Positions 7,168-14,832 of a DNA stretch of 64,000 nucleotides are shown in pieces. Both the position numbers and the translations under genes were made by a program. Source of the stretch: Phaeocystidibacter marisrubri (GTDB taxonomy: Bacteria > Bacteroidota > Bacteroidia > Flavobacteriales > Schleiferiaceae); the NCBI RefSeq assembly GCF_008933165.1, contig NZ_WBVQ01000001.1, positions 496,001-560,000 on the forward strand, given 5' to 3'. Every line of letters starts with the position of its first letter. Positions within the stretch are counted from its first letter, which is position 1. The notes beneath the pieces were generated by a model. It saw nothing but the letters and a program-made list of their open reading frames with translations, had not been told where the DNA came from and ran no database searches.

Positions 7168-10083
7168 ATGCACACAATCCGGTTGAACTTCAAGCTTTCT
7201 CTACTTTTTCTGATGATGACGGCCTCTTTTGGCCTCTGTTCACAACCCTTTTATCAAGGTGACGATGCGTCAGTGTGGGCTGACAGTACCATGAAATCTA
7301 TGACGATTCAACAGAAAATTGGTCAGTTGTTCATGGTAGCTGCCTACTCCAATAGAAACGCGGCGCACGAACGCGAACTTACTTCCCTTATCGAGAATCA
7401 CCATATTGGAGGGTTGATCTTTTTTCAAGGGGGACCTGTTCGTCAGGCTAGAATGACGAACCGATTGCAAGCCAAGTCTGACGTTCCTCTAATGATAGGA
7501 ATGGATGCTGAATGGGATTTGGCCATGCGTTTGGATAGCGTGACTCAATTGCCTTGGCCCATGACACTGGGGGCAACCAATGATAGCAGCTTGGCTTATG
7601 AGTACGGAAAGACAATCGCGCGTCATTGCAAGCGTTTGGGAGTTCACTTCAACTTTGGGCCTGTGCTTGATATCAACACCAATCCTGATAATCCCATCAT
7701 CGGAGTTCGGTCATTTGGAGAAGATGTGGAACGCGTCAGTCGCTTGTCGGTTGCCTACACTTTGGGAATGCAAGACCATGGCGTGCTCGCTTGTGGAAAG
7801 CACTTTCCCGGACACGGCGACACCGATCAAGATTCACACAAAACTCTTCCATCTGTTCACCAATCCTATCCCCGATTGAGCGAAGTAGAGTGGGCTCCGT
7901 ACCGCGAGAATTTTAAACATGGTTTGGCAAGTGTAATGGTCGCTCACCTCAATGTTCCTTCGTTGGACAGATCAGGAACGCCTACCTCACTTTCACCTAT
8001 TGTGGTAGATTCTCTTCTCAGGAATGAACTTGGCTTTGACGGTTTGGCCTTTACAGATGCGCTAAATATGCGCGGTGTAAGCGATTTATATCCACCAGGT
8101 GAAGTTGATCTCAGAGCCCTTTTGGCAGGAAATGACGTGTTGCTATTTGCGGAAGATGTTCCTGCCGCGGTTCAAAAGATTACGGCGGCCATTGCTTCTG
8201 GAAAATTGAGTGAAAAGGAGTTGGACCTTCATGTACGTCGAATTTTAATGGCCAAGTATGGTGCAGGTTTGGCGAATTATTCACCCATTGCGGTAGAGAA
8301 TATTATTGCGGATTTAAATGATCACGATTCACGAGTGCTCATCAAGCAGATTTATGACCAAGCAGCAACAGTGGTGGTCAATAAGGACAGAATCTTGCCC
8401 CTTCAAAACTTGGAGAATGAAAAGGTAACCGTTGTGAATATCGGTTCCCGAATCAACAACAACTTAGCCGATGCTGCTGCTCATTACTCTTTGGTGGAAT
8501 CTTTCGATTTTACGGGAGCTAATGCCTCTGAGGTCCTTAAAAAAGTGGCCCTGAGTGATTTGGTGATCGTGGGATATTTTACGGATAATACCAATCCATG
8601 GAGAAGGTATGTGATGAACGAAGAGGAGAAGCGGTTTATTCAACGACTTTTGCTTCAGAACCGAGTGGTCTTCGTTCACTTTGCCAATCCATACGGACTC
8701 AAATCTACTCCTGAAATATTGGAAAGTGAGGCCGTTATTCAAACCTATCAAAATACGTTTGATGCCGCTCTTAGTGCGGCCCAGATCATCTTTGGCGCAC
8801 GCGAAGCATCTGGGACACTTCCGGTGAGTATTGGTGTGCTCATGCCTTCCAATCACGGAATTCCTACGCTGGATTTAAATCGTCTTCGCTATGGGTTCCC
8901 AGAAGAAGTGGGGATGGATGCGACAACCCTCGCAAGAATAGATGCCGAAGTTCAGCGTGCTATTCGTGCCAAAGCCACGCCAGGTGCACAAGTGGTGGTA
9001 GCCCGAAGAGGAGTGATTGTCTATGAACGATCATTTGGGAAACCAATGTATTCGAGCTTGGAAACGGTAAAGTGGGACGATATTTACGACATTGCTTCGA
9101 TTACCAAAATAGCGGCGACACTTCCCATGGTGATGCGCATGTACGACGAAGGGAAACTGGAACTCAACGACGAGTTGGGCAAATTTCTCCCCGAAACCAT
9201 CGGCACGAACAAGGAGCATTTGAAAGTGATTGACGTTCTGACACATCAAGCGGGTTTGCAAGCGTGGATTCCATTTTACATCGAAACCCTTGAAGCACAG
9301 AAACCCAGCAACACCTATTACAGTAAATCTCTCAAAGAAGGCTATACCATTCAGGTGGCCAAGGATTTGTACATCCGCGATGATTACCGCGATACTATTT
9401 ATGATTTGATACTAAAATCGCCCTTGGAGAATCCGGGTAAATACAAGTATTCTGATTTGGGGTATTATTTAATGAAGAAGATCGTAGAGCAGACCTATCG
9501 CGCTCCCTTGGACGTATTGGTTCAAGAGTTCCTCTATCGTCCATTGGGTGCATGGAGTATGGGTTTTCATCCGCGAGAGCGTTTTTCACTGGACAAAATC
9601 ATCCCAACAGAGGAGGATCGCTACTTCAGGTATCAGCTCATTCAAGGCTTTGTGCACGATCAAGGTGCGGCCATGATGGGAGGTGTAGGTGGACACGCTG
9701 GAGTGTTTTCCAATGCAAACGACTTGGCAAAGCTGATGCAGATGTACCTCAACGACGGAGAGTACGGCGGTCACCGATATTTTCGCCCTGGCACTATTGA
9801 ACTCTTTACCAAGTGTGCTTTTTGTGAGAATAAGAATCGCAGAGGTATTGGATTCGATAAACCACAATTGGAAGGGGCTGGTCCCGCTTGTGATTGTGCA
9901 AGTCCCAAATCGTTTGGTCATACCGGATTCACCGGAACTATTGCATGGGTGGATCCCTCCGAGGATTTAGTGTATATTTTCCTGAGCAATCGCGTCTATC
10001 CTGACGCTGAGAACAGAGCACTTATTTCCATGAACATTCGCACCAATATTCAAGAGATAATCTACGATAGCCTTTTACCATGA
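7168..10083 (+). CDS. Glycoside hydrolase family 3 / beta-lactamase-fold fusion protein
   Basis: 971-residue exported enzyme with two catalytic units. After a signal peptide (LSLLFLMMTASFGLCS) comes a NagZ-like GH3 domain: the His/Asp loop KHFPGHGDTDQDSH near residue 211 and the nucleophile in FTDALNMRG near residue 296. A linker region with C-terminal GH3-like folds follows. From about residue 585 there is a serine beta-lactamase-like/esterase domain: SxxK as SITK near residue 640, a tyrosine motif YSD near residue 765, and HTGFTG near residue 915. The known substrate of NagZ-type GH3 is GlcNAc-anhydroMurNAc, so peptidoglycan turnover in the periplasm is the best guess; the second domain could act as a peptidase or esterase. 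It is followed with a 4-base overlap by the YwqK gene. Confidence 0.9.
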   Translation: MHTIRLNFKLSLLFLMMTASFGLCSQPFYQGDDASVWADSTMKSMTIQQKIGQLFMVAAYSNRNAAHERELTSLIENHHIGGLIFFQGGPVRQARMTNRLQAKSDVPLMIGMDAEWDLAMRLDSVTQLPWPMTLGATNDSSLAYEYGKTIARHCKRLGVHFNFGPVLDINTNPDNPIIGVRSFGEDVERVSRLSVAYTLGMQDHGVLACGKHFPGHGDTDQDSHKTLPSVHQSYPRLSEVEWAPYRENFKHGLASVMVAHLNVPSLDRSGTPTSLSPIVVDSLLRNELGFDGLAFTDALNMRGVSDLYPPGEVDLRALLAGNDVLLFAEDVPAAVQKITAAIASGKLSEKELDLHVRRILMAKYGAGLANYSPIAVENIIADLNDHDSRVLIKQIYDQAATVVVNKDRILPLQNLENEKVTVVNIGSRINNNLADAAAHYSLVESFDFTGANASEVLKKVALSDLVIVGYFTDNTNPWRRYVMNEEEKRFIQRLLLQNRVVFVHFANPYGLKSTPEILESEAVIQTYQNTFDAALSAAQIIFGAREASGTLPVSIGVLMPSNHGIPTLDLNRLRYGFPEEVGMDATTLARIDAEVQRAIRAKATPGAQVVVARRGVIVYERSFGKPMYSSLETVKWDDIYDIASITKIAATLPMVMRMYDEGKLELNDELGKFLPETIGTNKEHLKVIDVLTHQAGLQAWIPFYIETLEAQKPSNTYYSKSLKEGYTIQVAKDLYIRDDYRDTIYDLILKSPLENPGKYKYSDLGYYLMKKIVEQTYRAPLDVLVQEFLYRPLGAWSMGFHPRERFSLDKIIPTEEDRYFRYQLIQGFVHDQGAAMMGGVGGHAGVFSNANDLAKLMQMYLNDGEYGGHRYFRPGTIELFTKCAFCENKNRRGIGFDKPQLEGAGPACDCASPKSFGHTGFTGTIAWVDPSEDLVYIFLSNRVYPDAENRALISMNIRTNIQEIIYDSLLP

Positions 10084-10772
10084 AGAAGTTCGCACTAGCA
10101 TTCGGATTTATCCTCTCCATTGGACTTTCCGCTCAACCTGATACGCTTCTGCTTCCCGACCACATCAATCAGGAGAACAGGAAGGGAGAACGCGTAGGGA
10201 CATGGGTAGATTTACATTCCAACATGTGCGTAAGTACCATCACCGAATATGTAGATGGTAAGATTGATGGATTCCGCATTATGTTCACCGATCGAGGACA
10301 AATGTTGTCGCAAGAACTATTTTCAGAAGGCAAGTTGAATGGCCTTCAACGCTATTACGATCAGAGGGGAAATCTCGTACGCGAACTCACCTTTGAGGAG
10401 GGTGTAAAGAATGGAGTGGAGTGGGAGTATTATCCTGGACACTTCACGCTTAAGCAGTCGTTTTCTTGGAAGGATGGCGTAAAGAATGGAGAGTCGGTTT
10501 GGTACTATCCAGGAGGTGGACCGAGCGCGCGATACATGTACGTGGATGGCGAGATTGAAGGAGAGGTAATTTATTACTACGAGGATGGTACTGTGAAGCA
10601 AGTTTCAGATTATGTGGCTGGCAAGCGAACCGGATTCCATGAAACGCGTTATCCTAATGGAAATAAAAAGGAAGTTGGAGAGTATTATGAGAACCAGCAA
10701 GTAGGAACTTGGTACTTTTACAGCGAAGAAGGAGAGCTCATTCGAACAGAAGAGCACAAAGCAAAAGACTAA
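10080..10772 (+). CDS. YwqK/MORN-type repeat protein, exported
   Basis: 230 residues with a signal peptide (FALAFGFILSIGLSAQ) and about seven repeats of the type DGxxxGxxxxYxxxGxxxxxxxF, for example EGKLNGLQRYYDQRGN, DGVKNGESVWYYPGG and AGKRTGFHETRYPNGNK. Such repeats form beta-hairpin ladders, and many Bacteroidota proteins of this kind are annotated as toxin-antitoxin YwqK antitoxins. No toxin partner is adjacent, so I do not infer that role. It is translationally coupled at both ends: ATGA overlap with the GH3 gene and TAATG overlap with bshA. Confidence 0.75.
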   Translation: MKKFALAFGFILSIGLSAQPDTLLLPDHINQENRKGERVGTWVDLHSNMCVSTITEYVDGKIDGFRIMFTDRGQMLSQELFSEGKLNGLQRYYDQRGNLVRELTFEEGVKNGVEWEYYPGHFTLKQSFSWKDGVKNGESVWYYPGGGPSARYMYVDGEIEGEVIYYYEDGTVKQVSDYVAGKRTGFHETRYPNGNKKEVGEYYENQQVGTWYFYSEEGELIRTEEHKAKD

Positions 10773-11908
10773 TGATAATCGGGATTGTTTGTTACCCAAC
10801 CTTTGGAGGATCGGGTGTTGTGGCTACAGAACTAGGTGCTGTACTTGCCAAGAAAGGACACAAGGTTCACTTCATCACATATAATCAGCCTGTTCGATTG
10901 GACATTCTGGAGGAGAATATTTACTATCATGAGGTGAATGTTCACGATTATCCATTGTTCCAATACCAGCCTTATGAGCTTGCGCTCTCCAGCAAGATGG
11001 TAGATACCGTATTGAATGAAGGGATTGAAATTCTCCACGTTCACTATGCTATCCCACATGCATATGCAGCCTACATGGCAAAGAAGATTTTGGCAGATAA
11101 GGGAATCCACATTCCAGTGGTTACCACCTTGCACGGAACGGATATTACATTGGTGGGAAGAAATCCATCGTACAAGCCAGCTGTTACCTTTTCCATTAAT
11201 CACTCCGATTATGTGACTTCAGTGTCTGAAGACTTGAAGCGCGAAACTTTGAAATTCTTCGTGGTTCGCAAGGATATTGAAGTCATTCCAAACTTCATTG
11301 ATCTCAGTTTGTACAACAACGCCAAGCGATGCAATAGAGCAGGGCTAGCACATGAAGGTCAGAAGATCATCACCCATATATCCAACTTTAGAAAGGTGAA
11401 ACGCATCATGGATGTGGTGGAAATCTTTGCCAAAGTGCATGAGACGGTTCCATCTCGACTGGTGATGATAGGTGACGGTCCAGAGCGCGAACGCGCCGAA
11501 GATAAGGCCAAGGATTTAGGTGTTTCTGAAGATGTTCTCTTCTTGGGTAAGACCAATGAAGTGGAGCGAATACTTTGCATGAGTGACCTCTTCTTACTCC
11601 CTTCAGAAACAGAGAGTTTTGGTTTGGCAGCATTGGAAGCCATGGCCGCAAAAGTTCCAGTTATCTCGTCAAACGCCGGAGGTCTCACAGAGGTGAATAT
11701 GCACGGTGTGACTGGGTATACCGCCAATGTAGGAGATGTAAAGACGATGGCTAAATACGCCACAGAAATACTAACGGATGACGCCAAGCATGCGGAAATG
11801 AGCATGGCTGCGTATCGTCAAGCAGAGACCTTCAGCATTGATCGCATTACGCCGAAGTACGAAGAGTTGTACGAAAGAGCATTAAAGAACGTAACGCCGT
11901 TGGTTTAA
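10772..11908 (+). CDS. bshA: N-acetyl-alpha-D-glucosaminyl L-malate synthase BshA
   Basis: First enzyme of bacillithiol synthesis: a GT4 glycosyltransferase joining GlcNAc from UDP-GlcNAc to L-malate in the cytoplasm. With the start at 10772 the protein is 378 residues, the usual length, and begins MIIGIVCYPTFGGSGVVATE, a BshA hallmark; the 21 extra upstream in-frame residues are rejected because they overlap the previous gene and lack family similarity. Other signals are HVHYAIPHAYAAYMA, TTLHGTDITLVG, VSEDLKRET, the UDP-sugar site PNFIDLSLY, and SETESFGLAALEAMA with the E-x7-E element. The stop codon shares four bases (TTAA) with the convergent SUI1 gene. ytxJ, also linked to bacillithiol, lies at 52396. 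Confidence 0.92.
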   Translation: MIIGIVCYPTFGGSGVVATELGAVLAKKGHKVHFITYNQPVRLDILEENIYYHEVNVHDYPLFQYQPYELALSSKMVDTVLNEGIEILHVHYAIPHAYAAYMAKKILADKGIHIPVVTTLHGTDITLVGRNPSYKPAVTFSINHSDYVTSVSEDLKRETLKFFVVRKDIEVIPNFIDLSLYNNAKRCNRAGLAHEGQKIITHISNFRKVKRIMDVVEIFAKVHETVPSRLVMIGDGPERERAEDKAKDLGVSEDVLFLGKTNEVERILCMSDLFLLPSETESFGLAALEAMAAKVPVISSNAGGLTEVNMHGVTGYTANVGDVKTMAKYATEILTDDAKHAEMSMAAYRQAETFSIDRITPKYEELYERALKNVTPLV

Positions 11909-11930
11909 CCGCCAACGCGTTTCGTTTTGT
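11893..11930. terminator. Hairpin at the convergent bshA/SUI1 stop codons
   Basis: CGTTGG (11898-11903) pairs with CCAACG (11912-11917), and AACG/CGTT extends the stem past a bulged C. The 8-base loop contains TTAA, which is the stop codon of both genes. On the plus strand it is followed by TTCGTTTTG; on the minus strand the tail is weaker. Possible shared terminator, not a textbook one. Confidence 0.45.
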
Positions 11931-12264
11931 ATCCATGGTCTTCTAAATAGGCCATTACTTTATCGCGTACAGCTCCTTGAAGGAGGATTTCTCCATCTTT
12001 TACGCTACCTCCCACGCCACAATGTGAACGAAGGTCTTTAGCGAGCGACTTTACTTCATCTTCTGTTCCGGGATGCCCCATCACGAGCGTGGCTATTTTT
12101 CCTGCTCTTCCCTTTTTGGAAATGTGGACTTCTAAGGTAAAATCCTGACTATCATTGTCCTCTCCTCGCAAATCTGCAAAGAGGTCGCCAAAGGTTGCGC
12201 CTGGATTTGTCGAATAAACAATTCCGTCTTCGTCGTTTGTATGACGTTTTGATCTTTTACTCAT
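11905..12264 (-). CDS. SUI1/eIF1-family translation factor (YciH type)
   Basis: 119 residues from the ATG at 12264; a further in-frame start 15 bases upstream is less likely. The SUI1 domain is in the C-terminal two thirds: LEVHISKKGRAGKIATLVMG, LAKDLRSHCGVGGSVKDGE, ILLQGAVRDKVMAYLEDHGY. The family includes eukaryotic eIF1 and bacterial YciH, which influence start-codon selection in vitro; the physiological role in bacteria is unclear. The N-terminus (SKRSKRHTNDEDG) is basic and probably disordered. A TACCTTCG box just upstream of the start resembles the -7 element with one mismatch. Divergent from the next methyltransferase and convergent with bshA. Confidence 0.88.
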   Translation of the reverse strand: MSKRSKRHTNDEDGIVYSTNPGATFGDLFADLRGEDNDSQDFTLEVHISKKGRAGKIATLVMGHPGTEDEVKSLAKDLRSHCGVGGSVKDGEILLQGAVRDKVMAYLEDHGYKTKRVGG

Positions 12265-12311
12265 ACTGCGAAGGTACATCTGTTACCTAGAATACCGAAC
12301 TTGCAAGCCGT

Positions 12312-13106
12312 ATGAAAGAGCTAAATAGTATTCAGAATCCTACGGTTAAGAAGGTTGTTTCTTATATTGAAAAGTCTCGCGACCGCAAGAAGGATGCGGT
12401 TTTTGTTGTTGAAGGATTGAGAGAAAACGCTCGTGCCATTCAAACGGGATTGAGTCCGAAGTGGCTCTTTTATTCCAGTGAGTTTCTCAATGAAAACAAG
12501 ATGAGAGACCTAATTGAGTACAGGGAGCCTGACGCATTGGTTCACGAGTGCTCAGAAGCCGTATTTGAAAAGATTTCATTTCGCTCTGGAGTGCCCAATG
12601 TAGTGGGGGTTTATCCTCGAATTGACAAGAGTTTGGCCGAGTTGGAACCAAAGGAGAAAGCCTTCTATTTGATTGTTGAATCGGTAGAAAAGCCAGGAAA
12701 TTTAGGGGCGATTCTTCGCACGGCAAACGCGGCCAAAGTGGATGCTGTGATAGTGGCTAATGGGGTGGTGGATGTCTTTCATCCCCATGTGGTTAGAAAT
12801 AGTCTAGGAGGCTTCTTTGATGTTCCCGTAGTCAGTGCGAGCAATGATGAAATTAGTGACTTTCTTTCTTCCCATAACATTCCGTGTTTCGTTACCTATT
12901 TGGAAGGTGCGGTGCCACATTTTGAATGCGACTTTAGAGAAGCTTCTGCCATTGTGATGGGAGCTGAAGATACAGGTGTTTCCCAACATTGGATCGACGT
13001 GGCAGATGCTTTGGTAAAGATTCCGATGAGTGGAGTAGTGGATAGCTTGAACGTAAGTGTTGCTGCGGGAATCATGCTTTTTGAAGTGGTTCGCCAAAGA
13101 AGCTAA
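12312..13106 (+). CDS. TrmH/SpoU-family RNA 2'-O-methyltransferase
   Basis: 264-residue SPOUT methyltransferase with an N-terminal substrate-binding domain. The three SpoU motifs are present: VEKPGNLGAILRTA (motif 1, with the RNA-binding Asn and catalytic Arg), VIVMGAEDTGVS (motif 2) and IPMSGVVDSLNVSVAAGIMLFE (motif 3, the SAM-binding knot). It transfers a methyl group from SAM to a ribose 2'-OH of rRNA or tRNA; the target nucleotide cannot be read from sequence. It is distinct from rlmB in this window. Stands alone, with a candidate small RNA gene on the opposite strand just downstream. Confidence 0.88.
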   Translation: MKELNSIQNPTVKKVVSYIEKSRDRKKDAVFVVEGLRENARAIQTGLSPKWLFYSSEFLNENKMRDLIEYREPDALVHECSEAVFEKISFRSGVPNVVGVYPRIDKSLAELEPKEKAFYLIVESVEKPGNLGAILRTANAAKVDAVIVANGVVDVFHPHVVRNSLGGFFDVPVVSASNDEISDFLSSHNIPCFVTYLEGAVPHFECDFREASAIVMGAEDTGVSQHWIDVADALVKIPMSGVVDSLNVSVAAGIMLFEVVRQRS

Positions 13107-13134
13107 AAGCATGCCTTTTGAGGTAGGAATGGTC

Positions 13135-13220
13135 AGAAAATGAAAGACCCGGGTTTCCCCCGGGCCTCACACCAAACCAATAAACCTAAGCTACCCAGGT
13201 AGATCCCTGGGCATTAGATG
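13135..13220 (-). ncRNA. Candidate small structured RNA (two hairpins, terminator-like end)
   Basis: On the minus strand a TATATTTG box (13224-13231) is followed by hairpin 1, CCCAGG/CCTGGG (13194-13199 with 13206-13211) plus a G-U pair, an unpaired U-rich link, and hairpin 2, GGCCCGGG/CCCGGGTC (13146-13167), then TTTCATTTTC. In both hairpins one pair is G-U on the minus strand but A-C on the plus strand, so the structure is better as minus-strand RNA. No frame codes here. The only downstream gene in this direction faces the other way, so it would be a free-standing RNA of about 80 nt. I do not recognise a family. Confidence 0.5.
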
Positions 13221-13223
13221 AGT

Positions 13224-13231
13224 CAAATATA
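13224..13231 (-). promoter_or_regulatory. -7 box TATATTTG for the candidate small RNA
   Basis: A perfect TAnnTTTG on the minus strand just ahead of the two-hairpin region. No TTTG lies at the ideal upstream spacing; the nearest TTG (13264-13266) is too far. Confidence 0.4.
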
Positions 13232-13394
13232 GAACTTTATCTTTCATAACATTCCCCTAACATCAATTTTTTTGAAGCGAAATGGAATTTTCACGAAATC
13301 CTATGGGTAGTGCCTCAATTTGAACTTCTAGGCGAAATTTCAGGGTCAAATGAAGGGGGTTACATTCTTCAATAAACCTCCATTTGGAGGTAAG

Positions 13395-13682
13395 TTAATT
13401 GTTTTTTGAGGGCACATCAGTACTGGCAGTTTCCAGTGCGGATTTCCACTTGAGCTTTGTTTTATCGTCCACTTTAACCTCTTTTAGATGTTGGTGGTTG
13501 TGACTTAAAATGGAGTTGAGCTTTTTATTTTGTTTGCTGAATAAGGTGCAAAGTGCGCACCATTGCATGTGCATCCAAAGTCTCATTTGATCCAATCCAG
13601 ATAAGGCCTTCTGTTCGTTCATTTCAGCCTTCATGGTCGCTTCTTCGCAGGTGAAGAATAACTTGTGAAATAGGTTTTCCAT
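13395..13682 (-). CDS. Probable zinc-binding anti-sigma factor
   Basis: 95-residue soluble protein. H38-x3-C42-x2-C45 in HMQWCALC is the zinc-binding anti-sigma (ZAS) signature, preceded by a CEEAT motif (C12) that often opens such domains. There is no membrane segment, so it would act in the cytoplasm, binding the sigma factor directly. Its ATG overlaps the stop of the upstream ECF sigma gene (TAATG), the classic sigma/anti-sigma arrangement. The basic C-terminal half has no recognisable domain. The inducing signal is unknown; ZAS proteins often sense oxidation, but that is not shown here. Confidence 0.75.
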   Translation of the reverse strand: MENLFHKLFFTCEEATMKAEMNEQKALSGLDQMRLWMHMQWCALCTLFSKQNKKLNSILSHNHQHLKEVKVDDKTKLKWKSALETASTDVPSKNN

Positions 13683-14275
13683 TATTGGGCTTCGAATTTT
13701 TTCAATTCATTGAAATACGATTGGTCAAGGCAGTCTCTTAGTTGCAATTTGGCGCGGTGGATTAAAACCCAATAATTGGACGAGGTGATATCAAGTACCT
13801 TACAAATCTCCTCAGATTCTTCATCTTCTATATACTTCATTCGGAAAGCTGAAGCCCCTTTACCTTTCAGGTTGTCTATGCACCTTTCGAGTGCGCTTTT
13901 CAATTGAGAATTTTCCAATTCACCATCGGGTTGGTCATCCCAACTTTCATGGGGCATGTGTTCGCCGTTCCAACCGCCGCTTTCATCGAAATAGGAGCTG
14001 ATACTGACTTCTTTTTTAACGGAGACATCATCCTCACTTTGACGAGTACGCGTCTTTCGGTAGTGATCGATGATTTTGTTTCTGAGAATGCGCATCAACC
14101 AAGTTTTATCCGAAGCGCGCTCTTCAAAACTATCGAGAGATTTAAAGGCACTGAGCAAGGTGTCCTGAACGAGATCTTCTGCTATTTCCTTACTTCCCGT
14201 TCGTTGATAAGCAAAGCGAAAAAGCAAGTCTCCATAGGTGTCAACCCATTCACTGGCACGTTTTTGAGGATTCAA
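13682..14275 (-). CDS. ECF RNA polymerase sigma factor
   Basis: 197-residue group 4 sigma-70 factor. Region 2 is EDLVQDTLLSAFKSLDSFEERASDKTWLMRILRNKIIDHYRKTR (DNA melting and -10 recognition), then an acidic linker of about 50 residues, then region 4 with IEDEESEEICKVLDITSSNYWVLIHRAKLQLRDCL. The start is TTG; I see no in-frame ATG between the preceding stop and it. It is cotranscribed with the zinc-type anti-sigma gene that follows with a one-base overlap. The linker between regions 2 and 4 is longer than usual. Confidence 0.88.
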   Translation of the reverse strand: MNPQKRASEWVDTYGDLLFRFAYQRTGSKEIAEDLVQDTLLSAFKSLDSFEERASDKTWLMRILRNKIIDHYRKTRTRQSEDDVSVKKEVSISSYFDESGGWNGEHMPHESWDDQPDGELENSQLKSALERCIDNLKGKGASAFRMKYIEDEESEEICKVLDITSSNYWVLIHRAKLQLRDCLDQSYFNELKKFEAQ

Positions 14276-14329
14276 TGGAGTAGTGTTAGGATTATATTCA
14301 ATCTCAAGGTAGTATTATTTACCTTTCCG

Positions 14330-14361
14330 TTGACGAACGTACAATTCGTATCTTACATTTG
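14330..14361 (+). promoter_or_regulatory. Promoter of the haem-binding protein gene
   Basis: TTG (14330-14332), a 21-base spacer and TACATTTG (14354-14361) fit the Bacteroidota pattern. The implied start is about 15 bases before the ATG at 14383. Confidence 0.55.
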
Positions 14362-14382
14362 ATGTGACAAATCCTCATTCTG

Positions 14383-14832
14383 ATGAAAAAGAAGAACACC
14401 CGCAGAATTTTACTTGGATTGATTTTCGTCCTTGCCGCTATGCAATTTATTCAGCCGGCTAAGACCAATCCAACAGATCCAGCAGAACAAGATTTTGCGA
14501 ATGTTTACGACATTGATGCCGTGGATATGGAGATCATTCACAAAGCGTGCTACGATTGTCATTCGAATGAGACGGTATGGCCGTGGTACTCCAATGTAGC
14601 ACCGGCGTCATATGTGGTTGTCAATCATGTGAACGATGCTAGAAAGCATCTGAATTTTTCCAAATGGGGCAGCTATGCCGCAGATCGCAAAGACCACAAG
14701 CTAGAGGAGTGCGTGGAGGAAGTTGAAAGTGGCGAAATGCCAATGTCAAGTTACATTCTCGCACATAGTGAGGCTCGAATTTCAGCAGAGGAAAGAGCAC
14801 GCTTGGTCGAACTCTTCAAGTCGCTTCGCTAG
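14383..14832 (+). CDS. Haem-binding domain (cytochrome c-like) protein
   Basis: 149 residues with an N-terminal membrane anchor or signal (ILLGLIFVLAAMQFI) and a single haem c attachment site CYDCH (C56-x2-C59-H60), followed by SNETVWPWYSNVAP, a hallmark of the Bacteroidota Haem_bd family. A distal Met candidate lies in GEMPMSSY. It is probably periplasmic or anchored and could carry electrons, but its partner is unknown. The gene converges on uvrA with the two stop codons sharing four bases (CTAG). Confidence 0.85.
   Translation: MKKKNTRRILLGLIFVLAAMQFIQPAKTNPTDPAEQDFANVYDIDAVDMEIIHKACYDCHSNETVWPWYSNVAPASYVVVNHVNDARKHLNFSKWGSYAADRKDHKLEECVEEVESGEMPMSSYILAHSEARISAEERARLVELFKSLR

Noticed and set aside
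10080-10772. Toxin-antitoxin role for the YwqK-like protein
   Set aside because: It has a signal peptide and no toxin partner next to it; the database-style name is not supported by context.
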